64,000 bases of DNA from an uncultured Bacteroides sp. (lineage in GTDB: Bacteria; Bacteroidota; Bacteroidia; Bacteroidales; Bacteroidaceae), in the NCBI RefSeq assembly GCF_963666545.1, contig NZ_OY762899.1, positions 930,001 to 994,000 of the forward strand, read 5' to 3'. Shown here one piece after another: positions 54,743 to 63,753 of the stretch (position 1 is its first letter; each line of letters starts with the position of its first letter). Position numbers and translations under genes: made by a program. The notes under the pieces were generated by a model. The model was not told where the DNA came from and ran no database searches. It was given only the letters and a program-made list of their open reading frames with translations.

Positions 54743-56896
54743 TAATTTGCGAGCTATCAAAATCCCATCACCACCCTGAGGATAATTGATCAAATGAGAC
54801 GGTTCAATAAACTCCCGCTCGAAAGCCTCACATTTCTTCACAAAAGCTTTTTCATCGAATGCCTCCTGTTTCTCAGTGCAACGAATCACCTCATCAATAA
54901 ACAAGATCCACCGTTTTGCATAATAATTAGAAATCAATCCTGCCCAGCCCCGACACGCATAATCAGTCAGCACGCCACTATCTCCCCAAACAGTTACCAG
55001 CGTACGGGCATTTTTTTCGTAATAATCCTTTTCGGCAGCATCACTTCCCATGGCACGAGCACCTTCTATCCAGTCCTTCAAAGAAAACGTAGGATGGCAA
55101 GCCACCAAAGCATCAACATCCTTTAATACCTCCTTCATTTCCTGACCAATCACTTTCACCCGCTTTAAATTACCCGCCTCATATGCCATCGCAAACTCAT
55201 CACGTAACTTCCGAAAATGCCCGGCCAAGACCTGACGTCCAATGTTCACAACATCAAACACATAAGTATCCCGTTTCGTATCCCTAACAGACAACAGCAA
55301 TCTCCAAGCCTCAGCCAGTTTCTCCTCTTCCGTCAGAGACATCATTTTCTCCTCCAGATAGGCCGCATCATTCCGCAACGCCGGACGGCTCTCAATCAGC
55401 GTACCCGAGAACGGAGAAGAAGAACGTGTCAATACCCCCTCATACATCAACCTCCACGCCTTTCGGGCAGCAGCATCTTCCTTCCCTACCCTCCTGTCCG
55501 CTAACTTATCCACCCATTGCAGATCATTCAGCGGAAGATTCCAAGCCTTGTCCAGCACAAACTCAAAAGCAAACTGGTTCACGTCCAATCCCTCCAGCGT
55601 GGCACCTATACCGACAAAATTATTCCCTGCACTGTCATACGTATTTGCCAGTCGTTCGCTTACCCGCTTCATCGGACCACAAACGACAGTATTTCCTCCA
55701 AAATTACCCAGATAACACCAGATAAACGGCTGTCCGAAATAAGACTCCGAACGCTGCCACACCTCCGTATTCTCACAAAAATAATCCAAAAGAATCATCT
55801 TATCCTGAGGCACTCCACGCACCATAGCCTTGATCCGTGGTGAAGTCCAGTTCTTCGCATTGTAATAGAAAAGCCACGTCATCTGCAACCACACCGCCTC
55901 CTTGTCAACCGCCTGCATGGATTGATAAATACGAGCAGACATCATGGATAAAGAATCTTCGCGCCAACTGGGAGGATCCACTTCATTGAACGGATCCACC
56001 CCATAGATATGGTCCGTGCCGTACAATTCCGTCTGTTCCACTAAGTACTCTTTCTGAATCACACTATATAGAGAATCCATCGGATTGAGGAAAGTACAGC
56101 GATATTTCGGACCAAAGCCACCCCATTCGCTAACCTCCGTAGTCTGAATGTCCGGAAACACCCGTTTTAAGGCCACAGGCACATGCCCCGCAAAAGCAGG
56201 CAACACCGGACGCATATTCAATTCCCGCTCCCGGGCCACAATCTTTTTCTGCAACTCCTTCTGATTCTCCAGCCAACTCACCGGAAGCGGTCCCTGCCAA
56301 CCGTCAATGTTAGACATCCGATGCCACGGCAGATGAGCCGGCCCCGTAAAGTAGCCACGTATCTCCTCATCCGTCAGGCCGAACCTCCTCCATACATTGT
56401 ACCAGATAGCCTCCTGTCCCGTAATAGCCAATGGCATATTCACCCCATTCAGCGCCATCCAATCAATGAACCGTTCCCAATCGCCCCATTTCCACCAAGG
56501 CATCGTATATCCAAAAGTGCAATAATTCAGAAAGAAGCGAACAGGTACCTTCGCCTCCACCTTCACACTATCAGTAAGCAGAGGAAGCACAGCAGGCAAC
56601 TCTATCGGATCCTTCTCAAACCACGAAACCGTTGTCGAGCAATAATTCTTAAGATAATAATTCAGTCCCATCGCCATAGAATTAGCATCATTACCCGAAA
56701 TAACGATCTTCCCCAGATGACTCTTCACCACAAAACAATCCTTCTCCGACGAAATCTGTCGGAAAATAAAAGCCCCCGCACGATCAGGAAAGAGTCGTTT
56801 CACCATTGCATCCATCGATGCCGTGGAAGAATCAATAGCAAGCACCGCTACGCCATACAACAAAAAGCCAAATAAGAATAAGTACTTTGTTCTCAT
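54722..56896 (-). CDS. GH89 alpha-N-acetylglucosaminidase
   Basis: A 724-residue GH89 enzyme with a signal peptide ('YLFLFGFLLYGVAVLA'). The order is N-terminal domain, catalytic TIM barrel with 'WWKWGDWERFIDWMALNGVN', acid/base Glu305 in 'DPFNEVDPPSW' and nucleophile Glu435 in 'GIGATLEGLDVNQFAFEF', then an all-helical C-terminal domain. It removes terminal alpha-linked GlcNAc, for example from mucin O-glycans or heparan-type chains. The final residues ('VLSLLP') and stop come from repeat R3, so the natural C-terminus was probably replaced. Confidence 0.95.
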   Translation of the reverse strand: MRTKYLFLFGFLLYGVAVLAIDSSTASMDAMVKRLFPDRAGAFIFRQISSEKDCFVVKSHLGKIVISGNDANSMAMGLNYYLKNYCSTTVSWFEKDPIELPAVLPLLTDSVKVEAKVPVRFFLNYCTFGYTMPWWKWGDWERFIDWMALNGVNMPLAITGQEAIWYNVWRRFGLTDEEIRGYFTGPAHLPWHRMSNIDGWQGPLPVSWLENQKELQKKIVARERELNMRPVLPAFAGHVPVALKRVFPDIQTTEVSEWGGFGPKYRCTFLNPMDSLYSVIQKEYLVEQTELYGTDHIYGVDPFNEVDPPSWREDSLSMMSARIYQSMQAVDKEAVWLQMTWLFYYNAKNWTSPRIKAMVRGVPQDKMILLDYFCENTEVWQRSESYFGQPFIWCYLGNFGGNTVVCGPMKRVSERLANTYDSAGNNFVGIGATLEGLDVNQFAFEFVLDKAWNLPLNDLQWVDKLADRRVGKEDAAARKAWRLMYEGVLTRSSSPFSGTLIESRPALRNDAAYLEEKMMSLTEEEKLAEAWRLLLSVRDTKRDTYVFDVVNIGRQVLAGHFRKLRDEFAMAYEAGNLKRVKVIGQEMKEVLKDVDALVACHPTFSLKDWIEGARAMGSDAAEKDYYEKNARTLVTVWGDSGVLTDYACRGWAGLISNYYAKRWILFIDEVIRCTEKQEAFDEKAFVKKCEAFEREFIEPSHLINYPQGGDGILIARKLVLSLLP

Positions 56897-56950
56897 AGAT
56901 TACAGGTTAAGAATTATTTCATGCAAATAAATTCATTTTTCATCAAAAAA

Positions 56951-57260
56951 GCAAGCGAAGCAAAGCAGAAAGCAAACAAGAGCAGCATCACGAGCGAAGC
57001 AAAGTGAAAACCGATGCTGAAAGCGAGGAGAAGAAGAATCACGAGCGAAGCAAAGTGGAGTAAAAAAAGAAAGGACTGGCCTCTTGTGTGAAGCGTTAAA
57101 CGGAGACAATGCCCGAAGCGTTAAACAAGCGATTCTGTTTGAGCGAAGCGAGTTCAATCGCTTGTAGCTTCGAGCATTGACGTAGTAGCTTCACACGAGA
57201 AGCCTTGACTTTTTCTCTTTGGTTCTTTCTCTTTTGCGTCAAGGCAAAAGAAGAAAGAAC
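56951..57260 (+). repeat. Structured dispersed repeat, copy R4
   Basis: Complete copy with a terminal hairpin variant (AAAAGAAGAAAGAA). The stop codon of a small convergent gene follows 6 bases later. Confidence 0.93.
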
Positions 57261-57266
57261 AATCTT

Positions 57267-57461
57267 TCACCAATTCTTCACATCAGAGATAACCTCCAGT
57301 TTTTGAAGAGCCTTCAGAGTTTTACTCTCCCTACGCCCTTTACTGCGCCTTCCATGCGCCAGTGCATAAACCCGACAAGGCCATATTCTATACCTCAGTG
57401 CTAATTTGATGTATACACCCCTGTTCTTGGAATATATAAACTTCCAAAATACGTTTTCCAT
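57267..57461 (-). CDS. Small basic hypothetical protein
   Basis: A 64-residue, strongly basic protein ('VFWKFIYSKNRGVYIKLALR', 'GRRSKGRRESKTLKALQKLE'). I do not recognise the family. Its stop sits 6 bases from the hairpin of R4, the same spacing seen for AbiEii and fcl, which supports a real gene between R4 and R5. Confidence 0.5.
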   Translation of the reverse strand: MENVFWKFIYSKNRGVYIKLALRYRIWPCRVYALAHGRRSKGRRESKTLKALQKLEVISDVKNW

Positions 57462-57734
57462 AAAAAATAATTTGTTTGAGTTGTTTGAGTTGATTATCTC
57501 ACATGATCTGCAACCGTAACAACACTTTGCAGAAATAACGATGATTATCTAAACAAATATACGTTATTTTGTTGAAATACAAATTACTAACCCATTAAAT
57601 TACTCAATTCAAAGACATTCTGCTATTCTATCCACTTCAACATGCTGAAAACAAGTCATAGAAGAGACAAAAGCACTTCAACGACCTTAAAAGCGAGCAG
57701 CAACAATAGAAGACGAAGGAAGAGCAAAAGCAGA
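57462..57734. other. Intergenic stretch before R5
   Basis: No gene is supported; the right part becomes AAGC-rich and may be a degenerate extension of the R5 tandem units. Confidence 0.4.
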
Positions 57735-58022
57735 AGAAGCAAAGCAGAACCACGAGCGAAGCAAAGTGGAAGCGATGCTGAAAGCGAGGAGTAAAAAGAA
57801 CCACGAGCGAAGCAAAGTGGAGTAAAAAAAGAAAGGACCGGCCTCTTGTGTGAAGCGTTAAACGGAGACAATGCCCGAAGCGTTAAGCAAGCGATTCTGT
57901 TTGAGCGAAGCGAGTTCAATCGCTTGTAGCTTTGAGCATTGACGCAGTAGCTTCACGCGAGAAGTCTTGACTTTTTCTCTTTGGTTCTTTTCTCTTTTGC
58001 GTCAAGGCAAAAGAGAAAGAAC
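57735..58022 (+). repeat. Structured dispersed repeat, copy R5
   Basis: Two mini-hairpin units, the palindromic core (57837-57970) with a few mismatches, and the terminal hairpin ending at 58022. The promoter of the AAA gene follows. Confidence 0.94.
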
Positions 58023-58067
58023 AGAGATATTTCAAGAAATTCCCTCCTCTATTTCACAAATAAAATC

Positions 58068-58075
58068 TATATTTG
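58068..58075 (+). promoter_or_regulatory. Likely -7 box of the AAA/DUF4143 gene
   Basis: TATATTTG fits TAnnTTTG, 54 bases before the start and just upstream of an inverted repeat. Confidence 0.5.
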
Positions 58076-58085
58076 CCAATATTAC

Positions 58086-58121
58086 GTGCGGAAAGTGTGT
58101 GATATTACACCTTTTCCGCAC
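58086..58121 (+). promoter_or_regulatory. Operator-like inverted repeat before the AAA gene
   Basis: GTGCGGAAAGTGTGT (58086-58100) faces ACACCTTTTCCGCAC (58107-58121), 13 of 15 positions paired. AAAGTGTGATA is repeated again right after. Placed between promoter and ATG, it could be an operator or leader hairpin. Confidence 0.6.
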
Positions 58122-58128
58122 ATAAAGT

Positions 58129-59466
58129 GTGATAGGTATGGAAATTCAGAGAGAAATCATTGATCGTTTGAGATTATGGAAGGAGAGTGAAAACCGCAAG
58201 CCGATCCTTCTGAGAGGAGCCCGTCAAATCGGAAAAACCTGGAGTATGAGAGCATTCGGTAAAGAATGTTTTGAGTACGTAGCCGAATTCAATTTCGATA
58301 AAGTGGAAGAATTGGCAAAGATCTTTGAGAGAACAAAAGATGTCAGTCGAATATTAAAAGAGCTCACCCTGTTTACGGATGTTCCCATTGTGCCAGGTAA
58401 AACACTTCTCATCTTTGATGAGATCCAATTATGTGAAGCAGCTTTAAACAGTTTAAAATATTTTTGTGAAGATGCACCTCAATACCACGTTATTGCAGCC
58501 GGTTCATTATTAGGCGTGGCTATCCGGAAAAAGAAGATGTCTGTACCTGTGGGCAAAGTTCAGATCATAAGGATGTACCCTATTACATTCAAAGAATTCT
58601 TGTTGTCAGCCGACGAACGTGTCTACCATTATATCAATGATTTGGCCAGCCCTGATCCACTTCCCGAAATCATTCTCAATAAATTAGAGATGGAATATAA
58701 GAGATATCTTATCTGCGGAGGTATGCCCGAAGCCGTGACCACCCTTCTTGAGAACAAAGGAATTCAGGCAGTAGAAGATATTTTGCAAAACATTCTGGAC
58801 CTATATACCTTAGACTTCTCCAAGTATGCTTCCCCCATAGATATCCCGCGTATCAACAGCCTTTGGGCATCCCTACCCTCACAGCTAGCTAAAGAAAATC
58901 GTAAATTCATCTATAAGGTTGTCAAGACAGGAGCACGTGCCAGAGAATATGAAGATGCCCTCCTTTGGTTGGAAGAAGCCGGACTCATTCACCGTATTTT
59001 CAATATAACTAAACCCGGACTTCCCCTAAGTGCGTATCAAGACCTGACCTCTTTCAAAGTTTATGCATGCGACTGCGGACTACTGAGACGCCTAGCCAAA
59101 CTCTCTCCGGAGATTATTCTTTCCGGCAATGCAGGCTACACCGAATTTAAAGGAGCTCTGACCGAGAATGCCATACTGCAATCTCTACTGCCACAAAACG
59201 ATGTGATGCCCTATTATTGGAGTTCTGAAAACCGGGCCGAAGTTGACTTTGTATTACAACTTCCAACAGAGATAATTCCTGTAGAAGTAAAATCAGATAC
59301 CCGCATCAGCGGCAAAAGTCTCTCTGTCTATGCCAACAAGTTCAATCCCCCTCTAAAAATCCGTTTTTCAATGAACAACCTAAAGGAAAATGGAGGATTA
59401 CTAAGCTGCCCCATCCCTCTCACCGACTGGCTCTACAAAATTATAGCGACGAAGCAGCAAAGCTGA
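58129..59466 (+). CDS. AAA ATPase with DUF4143 domain
   Basis: A 445-residue protein. Walker A is GARQIGKT at 27-34, Walker B 'LLIFDEIQLCE' at about 92, and the C-terminal DUF4143 domain includes 'RAEVDFVLQ' and 'IIPVEVKSDT', which resembles a PD-(D/E)XK nuclease core. The family is frequent in bacteria and archaea, often near toxin-antitoxin and defence genes; its function is unknown. The final 'TKQQS' and the TGA stop fall in the first bases of repeat R6. Confidence 0.93.
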   Translation: MIGMEIQREIIDRLRLWKESENRKPILLRGARQIGKTWSMRAFGKECFEYVAEFNFDKVEELAKIFERTKDVSRILKELTLFTDVPIVPGKTLLIFDEIQLCEAALNSLKYFCEDAPQYHVIAAGSLLGVAIRKKKMSVPVGKVQIIRMYPITFKEFLLSADERVYHYINDLASPDPLPEIILNKLEMEYKRYLICGGMPEAVTTLLENKGIQAVEDILQNILDLYTLDFSKYASPIDIPRINSLWASLPSQLAKENRKFIYKVVKTGARAREYEDALLWLEEAGLIHRIFNITKPGLPLSAYQDLTSFKVYACDCGLLRRLAKLSPEIILSGNAGYTEFKGALTENAILQSLLPQNDVMPYYWSSENRAEVDFVLQLPTEIIPVEVKSDTRISGKSLSVYANKFNPPLKIRFSMNNLKENGGLLSCPIPLTDWLYKIIATKQQS

Positions 59467-59787
59467 AAGCGAGCGAAGCAAAGTGTAACCGAGGCTGAAA
59501 GCGAGAAGTAAAAAGAACCACGAGCGAAGCAAAGTGCAAGCGATGCTGAAAGCGAGGAGGAGTAAAATCACGAGCGAAGCAAAGTGGAGTAAAAAAAGAA
59601 GGACCGGCCTCTTGTGTGAAGCGTTAAACGGAGACAATGCCCGAAGCGTTAAACAAGCGATTCTGTTTGAGCGAAGCGAGTTCAATCGCTTGTAGCTTCG
59701 AGCGTTGTCGCAGTAGCTTCACACGAGAAGCCTTGACTTTTTCTCTTTGGTTCTTTCTCTTTTGCGGCAAGGCAAAAGAAGAAAGAG
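59452..59787 (+). repeat. Structured dispersed repeat, copy R6
   Basis: The longest tandem part (three GAGCGAAGC mini-hairpin units), complete core and terminal hairpin with a GCGGCAAGG loop. The AbiEii stop lies 6 bases after its end. Confidence 0.94.
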
Positions 59788-59793
59788 ATTCAT

Positions 59794-60495
59794 TTATTCA
59801 GATAACACAGGAAACTCTTTATAGAACTTCAGTAATGAAACGGTTTCTGTTCGAAGCTTTGTACGTACAAACTTTTTCATCTCCTCATCCATTAATTCTC
59901 CCAATCCATTTAGCATCCCTTTATCGCTCATCGCTTCAAGTTGATCAATACACTGTTGGACATACTCTGCAAAATCCATTTCCATTCTTTCCTCTACTAT
60001 TGCTTTATTTATAGCAGTGCGATTTTTCATAAAAAACCAAGTATCAAAAATATCTCGATTGGTTATTTCATTTCTGTCAAGCATAGCACACAGTTTATGA
60101 GCAAACATATCCGAAGCCACCATTACCTTCATGTTAATCCCGAGTAAATTTTTTATTTCATAGTGGTTGTTCCATTGCCTGTTCGATATTTCAACCTTTA
60201 ACTTTCGCTCGCCAACCCCATAGTCAAGAACAATAATCGGTCCGTAAAACTTTATTGCTTCATCATATATCTTGCCATATTTAAGCAATATTTTTCTCAC
60301 TTTCTCATAGATAATCTTTTCTTTTACAATATCGAGCAGATTGAAATCTAAATCAACAGAAAATCGAGGCAAGTCATAAAAGAACATTAACGCTGTTCCC
60401 CCCTTAAATCCTAAGCAAGAAGCTAGCTCAATGTCAGAACATATATCCTTAAGGATTTGCAAGAGAAAAAACTTATGTTTGTTAATATTAACCAT
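59794..60495 (-). CDS. abiEii: AbiEii-type nucleotidyltransferase toxin
   Basis: A 233-residue protein of the AbiEii/AbiGii family: 'CLGFKGGTALMFFYDLPRFS' followed by 'VDLDF', the GS-and-DxD signature of these nucleotidyltransferases. They modify tRNA acceptor ends and block growth. I use the ATG at 60495; a TTG at 60501 is in frame. It overlaps the AbiEi gene upstream by a few bases. Its stop is next to repeat R6. Confidence 0.92.
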   Translation of the reverse strand: MVNINKHKFFLLQILKDICSDIELASCLGFKGGTALMFFYDLPRFSVDLDFNLLDIVKEKIIYEKVRKILLKYGKIYDEAIKFYGPIIVLDYGVGERKLKVEISNRQWNNHYEIKNLLGINMKVMVASDMFAHKLCAMLDRNEITNRDIFDTWFFMKNRTAINKAIVEERMEMDFAEYVQQCIDQLEAMSDKGMLNGLGELMDEEMKKFVRTKLRTETVSLLKFYKEFPVLSE

Positions 60496-61069
60496 TTTCA
60501 AGCAATTTACGTACCCTTATAGTCAGTACTTGTGAATTATACAAAGGTAACAATTTGTATACCGATTCTTTATTGAGAGGATTCAAGTTATCGAAATAAT
60601 AATCTTTGTTCAAATACAATGTATCAAGAAAAGCTCTCTCAGGAGTAGCCATATTTATATTTTCTATCCTGTTAAGCCCCTGCGTAACCACCAATATTTC
60701 GCCTTTCACTTTTCGATAAGCGTATGTTCTGTTCTCTATTTCGATGCTTCTGCTCAGATAACTTATAGCAGTTATTCTTTCATCGTATTGAAATATAATT
60801 CCATATTTTTGCAGCACATACTCTAAAGAGATATAAGACGGCGTGTAAAGCGCACAAGCCATCTCTTCAGGATTATAGCCTACTTTTACATAAAAGCCTT
60901 TTCTGGGACGGAGTATTTTCCCCTTGCTTACATAGTAATTTAGCTTACCATTTAGTGAATTGAAATTGCTTTCATTTATAAGCATAGCAATATCTGTAAG
61001 AGTAAAGACACTCCTATTATTACTATAGATAGAAAACAGTATATCTTTTTTCATTTGGGAACCAGACAT
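60488..61069 (-). CDS. abiEi: AbiEi-type antitoxin / transcriptional regulator
   Basis: A 193-residue partner protein. An N-terminal winged helix ('VFTLTDIAMLINESNFNSLN', 'YYVSKGKILRPRKGFYVK') is followed by the antitoxin domain ('TPSYISLEYVLQKYGIIFQY', 'MATPERAFLDTLYLNKDYYF'). It should repress the operon and counter the nucleotidyltransferase. The gene order antitoxin then toxin and the overlap are standard for AbiE. Confidence 0.9.
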   Translation of the reverse strand: MSGSQMKKDILFSIYSNNRSVFTLTDIAMLINESNFNSLNGKLNYYVSKGKILRPRKGFYVKVGYNPEEMACALYTPSYISLEYVLQKYGIIFQYDERITAISYLSRSIEIENRTYAYRKVKGEILVVTQGLNRIENINMATPERAFLDTLYLNKDYYFDNLNPLNKESVYKLLPLYNSQVLTIRVRKLLENG

Positions 61070-61217
61070 TTGATTATTTCCAATGTTCAGGCTACAAATA
61101 TATCTATTTAAGTTGAAAGAAACAAAAAAACGTCTACATCAAAAAATGTTCCGTGAACACATAAACAAGTTTACTAGTACCACCTTTTCTGATCTCTGTA
61201 CCATCCGTAAATTCAAT

Positions 61218-61489
61218 GCGAAGCAAACCCGATGCTGAAAGCGAGAAGTAAAAAGAACCACTGTAAGCGATGCTGAAAGCGAGGAGTAAAAAAAGAAAGG
61301 ATCGGCCTCTTGTGTGAAGCGTTAAACGGAGACAATGCCCGAAGCGTTAAACAAGCGATTCTGTTTGAGCGAAGCGAGTTCAATCGCTTGTAGCTTCGAG
61401 CACTGTCGCAGTAGCTTCACACGAGAAGCCTTGACTTTTTCTCTTTGGTTCTTTCTCTTTTGCGCCAACCAAGGCAAAAGAGAAAGAAC
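61218..61489 (+). repeat. Structured dispersed repeat, copy R7
   Basis: A shorter tandem part (one unit has lost its GAGCGAAGC loop), complete core and a terminal hairpin whose loop has a CCAA insertion. The fcl stop follows 7 bases later. Confidence 0.93.
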
Positions 61490-61496
61490 AGAGCTC

Positions 61497-62564
61497 TCAC
61501 AACAAATACCACTGAAACATCCGTTCTACACCTTCTTCAATATCAATCTTGTGCTGCCATCCAAGTTCATGCAGTTTCGTCACATCCGTCAATTTCCGCA
61601 TAGTGCCATCAGGCTTCTCACTATTGAACACCAACTCACCATTGTAACCAACTGTTTTAATGATCAGCTCAGCCAGTTCGCGTATCGTCAACTCCTTGCC
61701 CGTACCAATGTTAATATGACAATTACGTACATCTTTCTCAGTTCCTTTCAAATCTTCGAAGTCCACATGCTCCAAGACATAGACACTTGCATCCGCCATT
61801 TCCTCACTCCAGAGAAATTCACGCAACGGTTTGCCTGTACCCCATAACTCCACCTGACTCTTGGAAATGCCATATTTCTTTAAGATCGTAAGAATCTCAT
61901 CAGGATTATGATCCCCTGTAATACCTTCGACAGGACGACGATTCAAATCTTGACATATTTCCCCCCAATTACCTTCATTCAGGCATTTACCCAAGTAAAT
62001 CTTACGAATCATCGCAGGTAACACATGGCTACGTTCCAAATCAAAGTTATCATTCGGGCCATACAGGTTCGTAGGCATCACTGCAATATAGTTGGTGCCA
62101 TACTGCAAGTTGAAGCTTTCACACATCTTCAATCCAGCAATCTTAGCAATCGCATAAGGCTCATTCGTATACTCCAAAGGTCCGGTAAGCAATTCCGATT
62201 CTTCCATCGGTTGCACCGCATCCCGTGGATAGATACATGTACTTCCCAAGAAAAGTAATTTCTTCACCTTATGACGGAAACTCTCTCCGATCACATTCTG
62301 TTGAATCTGCAAATTCTTATAGATGAAGTCCGCCCGATAGATACTGTTCGCCATGATTCCTCCTACATGAGCAGCTGCTAGAATTACATATTCAGGTTGC
62401 TCTGCATCAAAGAATTCACGAACCGCCAAGCCATCCATCAGATCCAACTCTTTATGATCCTTGCCTACCAGATTGGTGTATCCTTTCCGGTGCAAGTTAT
62501 TCCAGATAGCAGAACCCACCAAACCGTGATGCCCTGCTATGTATATCTTTGAATCCTTATCCAT
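61497..62564 (-). CDS. fcl: GDP-L-fucose synthase
   Basis: A 355-residue SDR-type epimerase/reductase started at the ATG at 62564 ('MDKDSKIYIAGHHGLVGSAI'), 4 bases after the gmd stop; an upstream in-frame ATG would overlap gmd. The Rossmann motif is 'GHHGLVGSA', the catalytic YxxxK is in 'NEPYAIAKIAGLKMCE', and 'LFLGSTCIYPRDA' is typical. It converts GDP-4-keto-6-deoxymannose to GDP-L-fucose for capsule and glycoprotein fucosylation. Confidence 0.96.
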   Translation of the reverse strand: MDKDSKIYIAGHHGLVGSAIWNNLHRKGYTNLVGKDHKELDLMDGLAVREFFDAEQPEYVILAAAHVGGIMANSIYRADFIYKNLQIQQNVIGESFRHKVKKLLFLGSTCIYPRDAVQPMEESELLTGPLEYTNEPYAIAKIAGLKMCESFNLQYGTNYIAVMPTNLYGPNDNFDLERSHVLPAMIRKIYLGKCLNEGNWGEICQDLNRRPVEGITGDHNPDEILTILKKYGISKSQVELWGTGKPLREFLWSEEMADASVYVLEHVDFEDLKGTEKDVRNCHINIGTGKELTIRELAELIIKTVGYNGELVFNSEKPDGTMRKLTDVTKLHELGWQHKIDIEEGVERMFQWYLL

Positions 62565-62568
62565 TCTT

Positions 62569-63651
62569 TTATTTCTCCAATTCTTGTCTGGCATGCAACT
62601 TCTTCACAAACTTGATGTCATGTTCAACCATGATCTTTACCAATTCCGGGAAAGAAGTCCTTGTAGGATTCCATCCCAGCAATGTTCTTGCCTTCGTAGG
62701 ATCACCTAGTAATTGCTCTACCTCCGCAGGACGGAAGTATTTTGGATCTACCTCTACCAATACTTTACCGGTAGCAAGTTCAATCCCTTTTTCATTCACT
62801 CCTTCTCCCTCCCAACGAAGATCGATTCCTGCTTCTTTGAAAGCCAATGTAGCAAACTCACGCACCTTGTGATACTCACCTGTAGCGATCACAAAATCTT
62901 CCGGCGTTTCGTGTTGCAGAATCAACCACATACACTCCACATAATCCTTTGCATATCCCCAGTCACGGAGAGAATCCAAATTACCCAGATACAGTTTATC
63001 TTGCAACCCTTGTGCAATACGAGCTACAGCCAACGTTATTTTACGTGTTACAAAGGTTTCTCCACGACGTTCACTCTCATGGTTAAACAGAATGCCATTT
63101 ACTGCAAACATACCGTAACTTTCGCGGTAGTTCTTAGTAATCCAGAAGCCGTATAACTTAGCTACGCCATAGGGAGAACGAGGATAAAAAGGAGTTGTTT
63201 CCTTTTGAGGTACTTCTTGTACCAAACCATACAGTTCTGAGGTAGATGCCTGATAAATCTTAGTCTTTTTCTCTAAACCAAGGATGCGCACAGCTTCGAG
63301 TAAACGCAAAGTACCTACCGCATCTGCTTCTGCCGTATATTCCGGCACATCAAAAGATACCTTCACATGACTCTGAGCAGCCAAGTTATAAATCTCGTCC
63401 GGTTTTACCTCTTGTATGATGCGGATCAACGAACTACTATCCGTCATATCACCATAGTGCAAGTTTACCAGGCGAGTCTGTTTCATGTCACGCACCCATT
63501 CATCCAGATACAAATGCTCGATACGGGCAGTATTGAAAGACGAAGAACGTCTTAATACACCATGTACTTCATATCCCTTTTCTATTAAAAACTCAGCTAA
63601 GAAAGAACCGTCCTGTCCGGTGATACCCGATATTAATGCTATTTTTTTCAT
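62569..63651 (-). CDS. gmd: GDP-mannose 4,6-dehydratase
   Basis: A 360-residue dehydratase. Cofactor motif '[20 protein letters not shown]', '[20 protein letters not shown]', catalytic region 'STSELYG' and '[15 protein letters not shown]', and '[16 protein letters not shown]' are all canonical. It makes GDP-4-keto-6-deoxymannose from GDP-mannose, the substrate of the next gene. The pair form a two-gene operon bounded by repeats R7 and R8. Confidence 0.97.
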   Translation of the reverse strand: MKKIALISGITGQDGSFLAEFLIEKGYEVHGVLRRSSSFNTARIEHLYLDEWVRDMKQTRLVNLHYGDMTDSSSLIRIIQEVKPDEIYNLAAQSHVKVSFDVPEYTAEADAVGTLRLLEAVRILGLEKKTKIYQASTSELYGLVQEVPQKETTPFYPRSPYGVAKLYGFWITKNYRESYGMFAVNGILFNHESERRGETFVTRKITLAVARIAQGLQDKLYLGNLDSLRDWGYAKDYVECMWLILQHETPEDFVIATGEYHKVREFATLAFKEAGIDLRWEGEGVNEKGIELATGKVLVEVDPKYFRPAEVEQLLGDPTKARTLLGWNPTRTSFPELVKIMVEHDIKFVKKLHARQELEK

Positions 63652-63753
63652 TATTGCTATTCTCTGATTATAATTATTTCTTTTTTACCGCAATATAGAA
63701 AGAAAGCGTCGAATAGAAATACCTTATCCCCATTTTTTTGTGTTTTCATAAAA

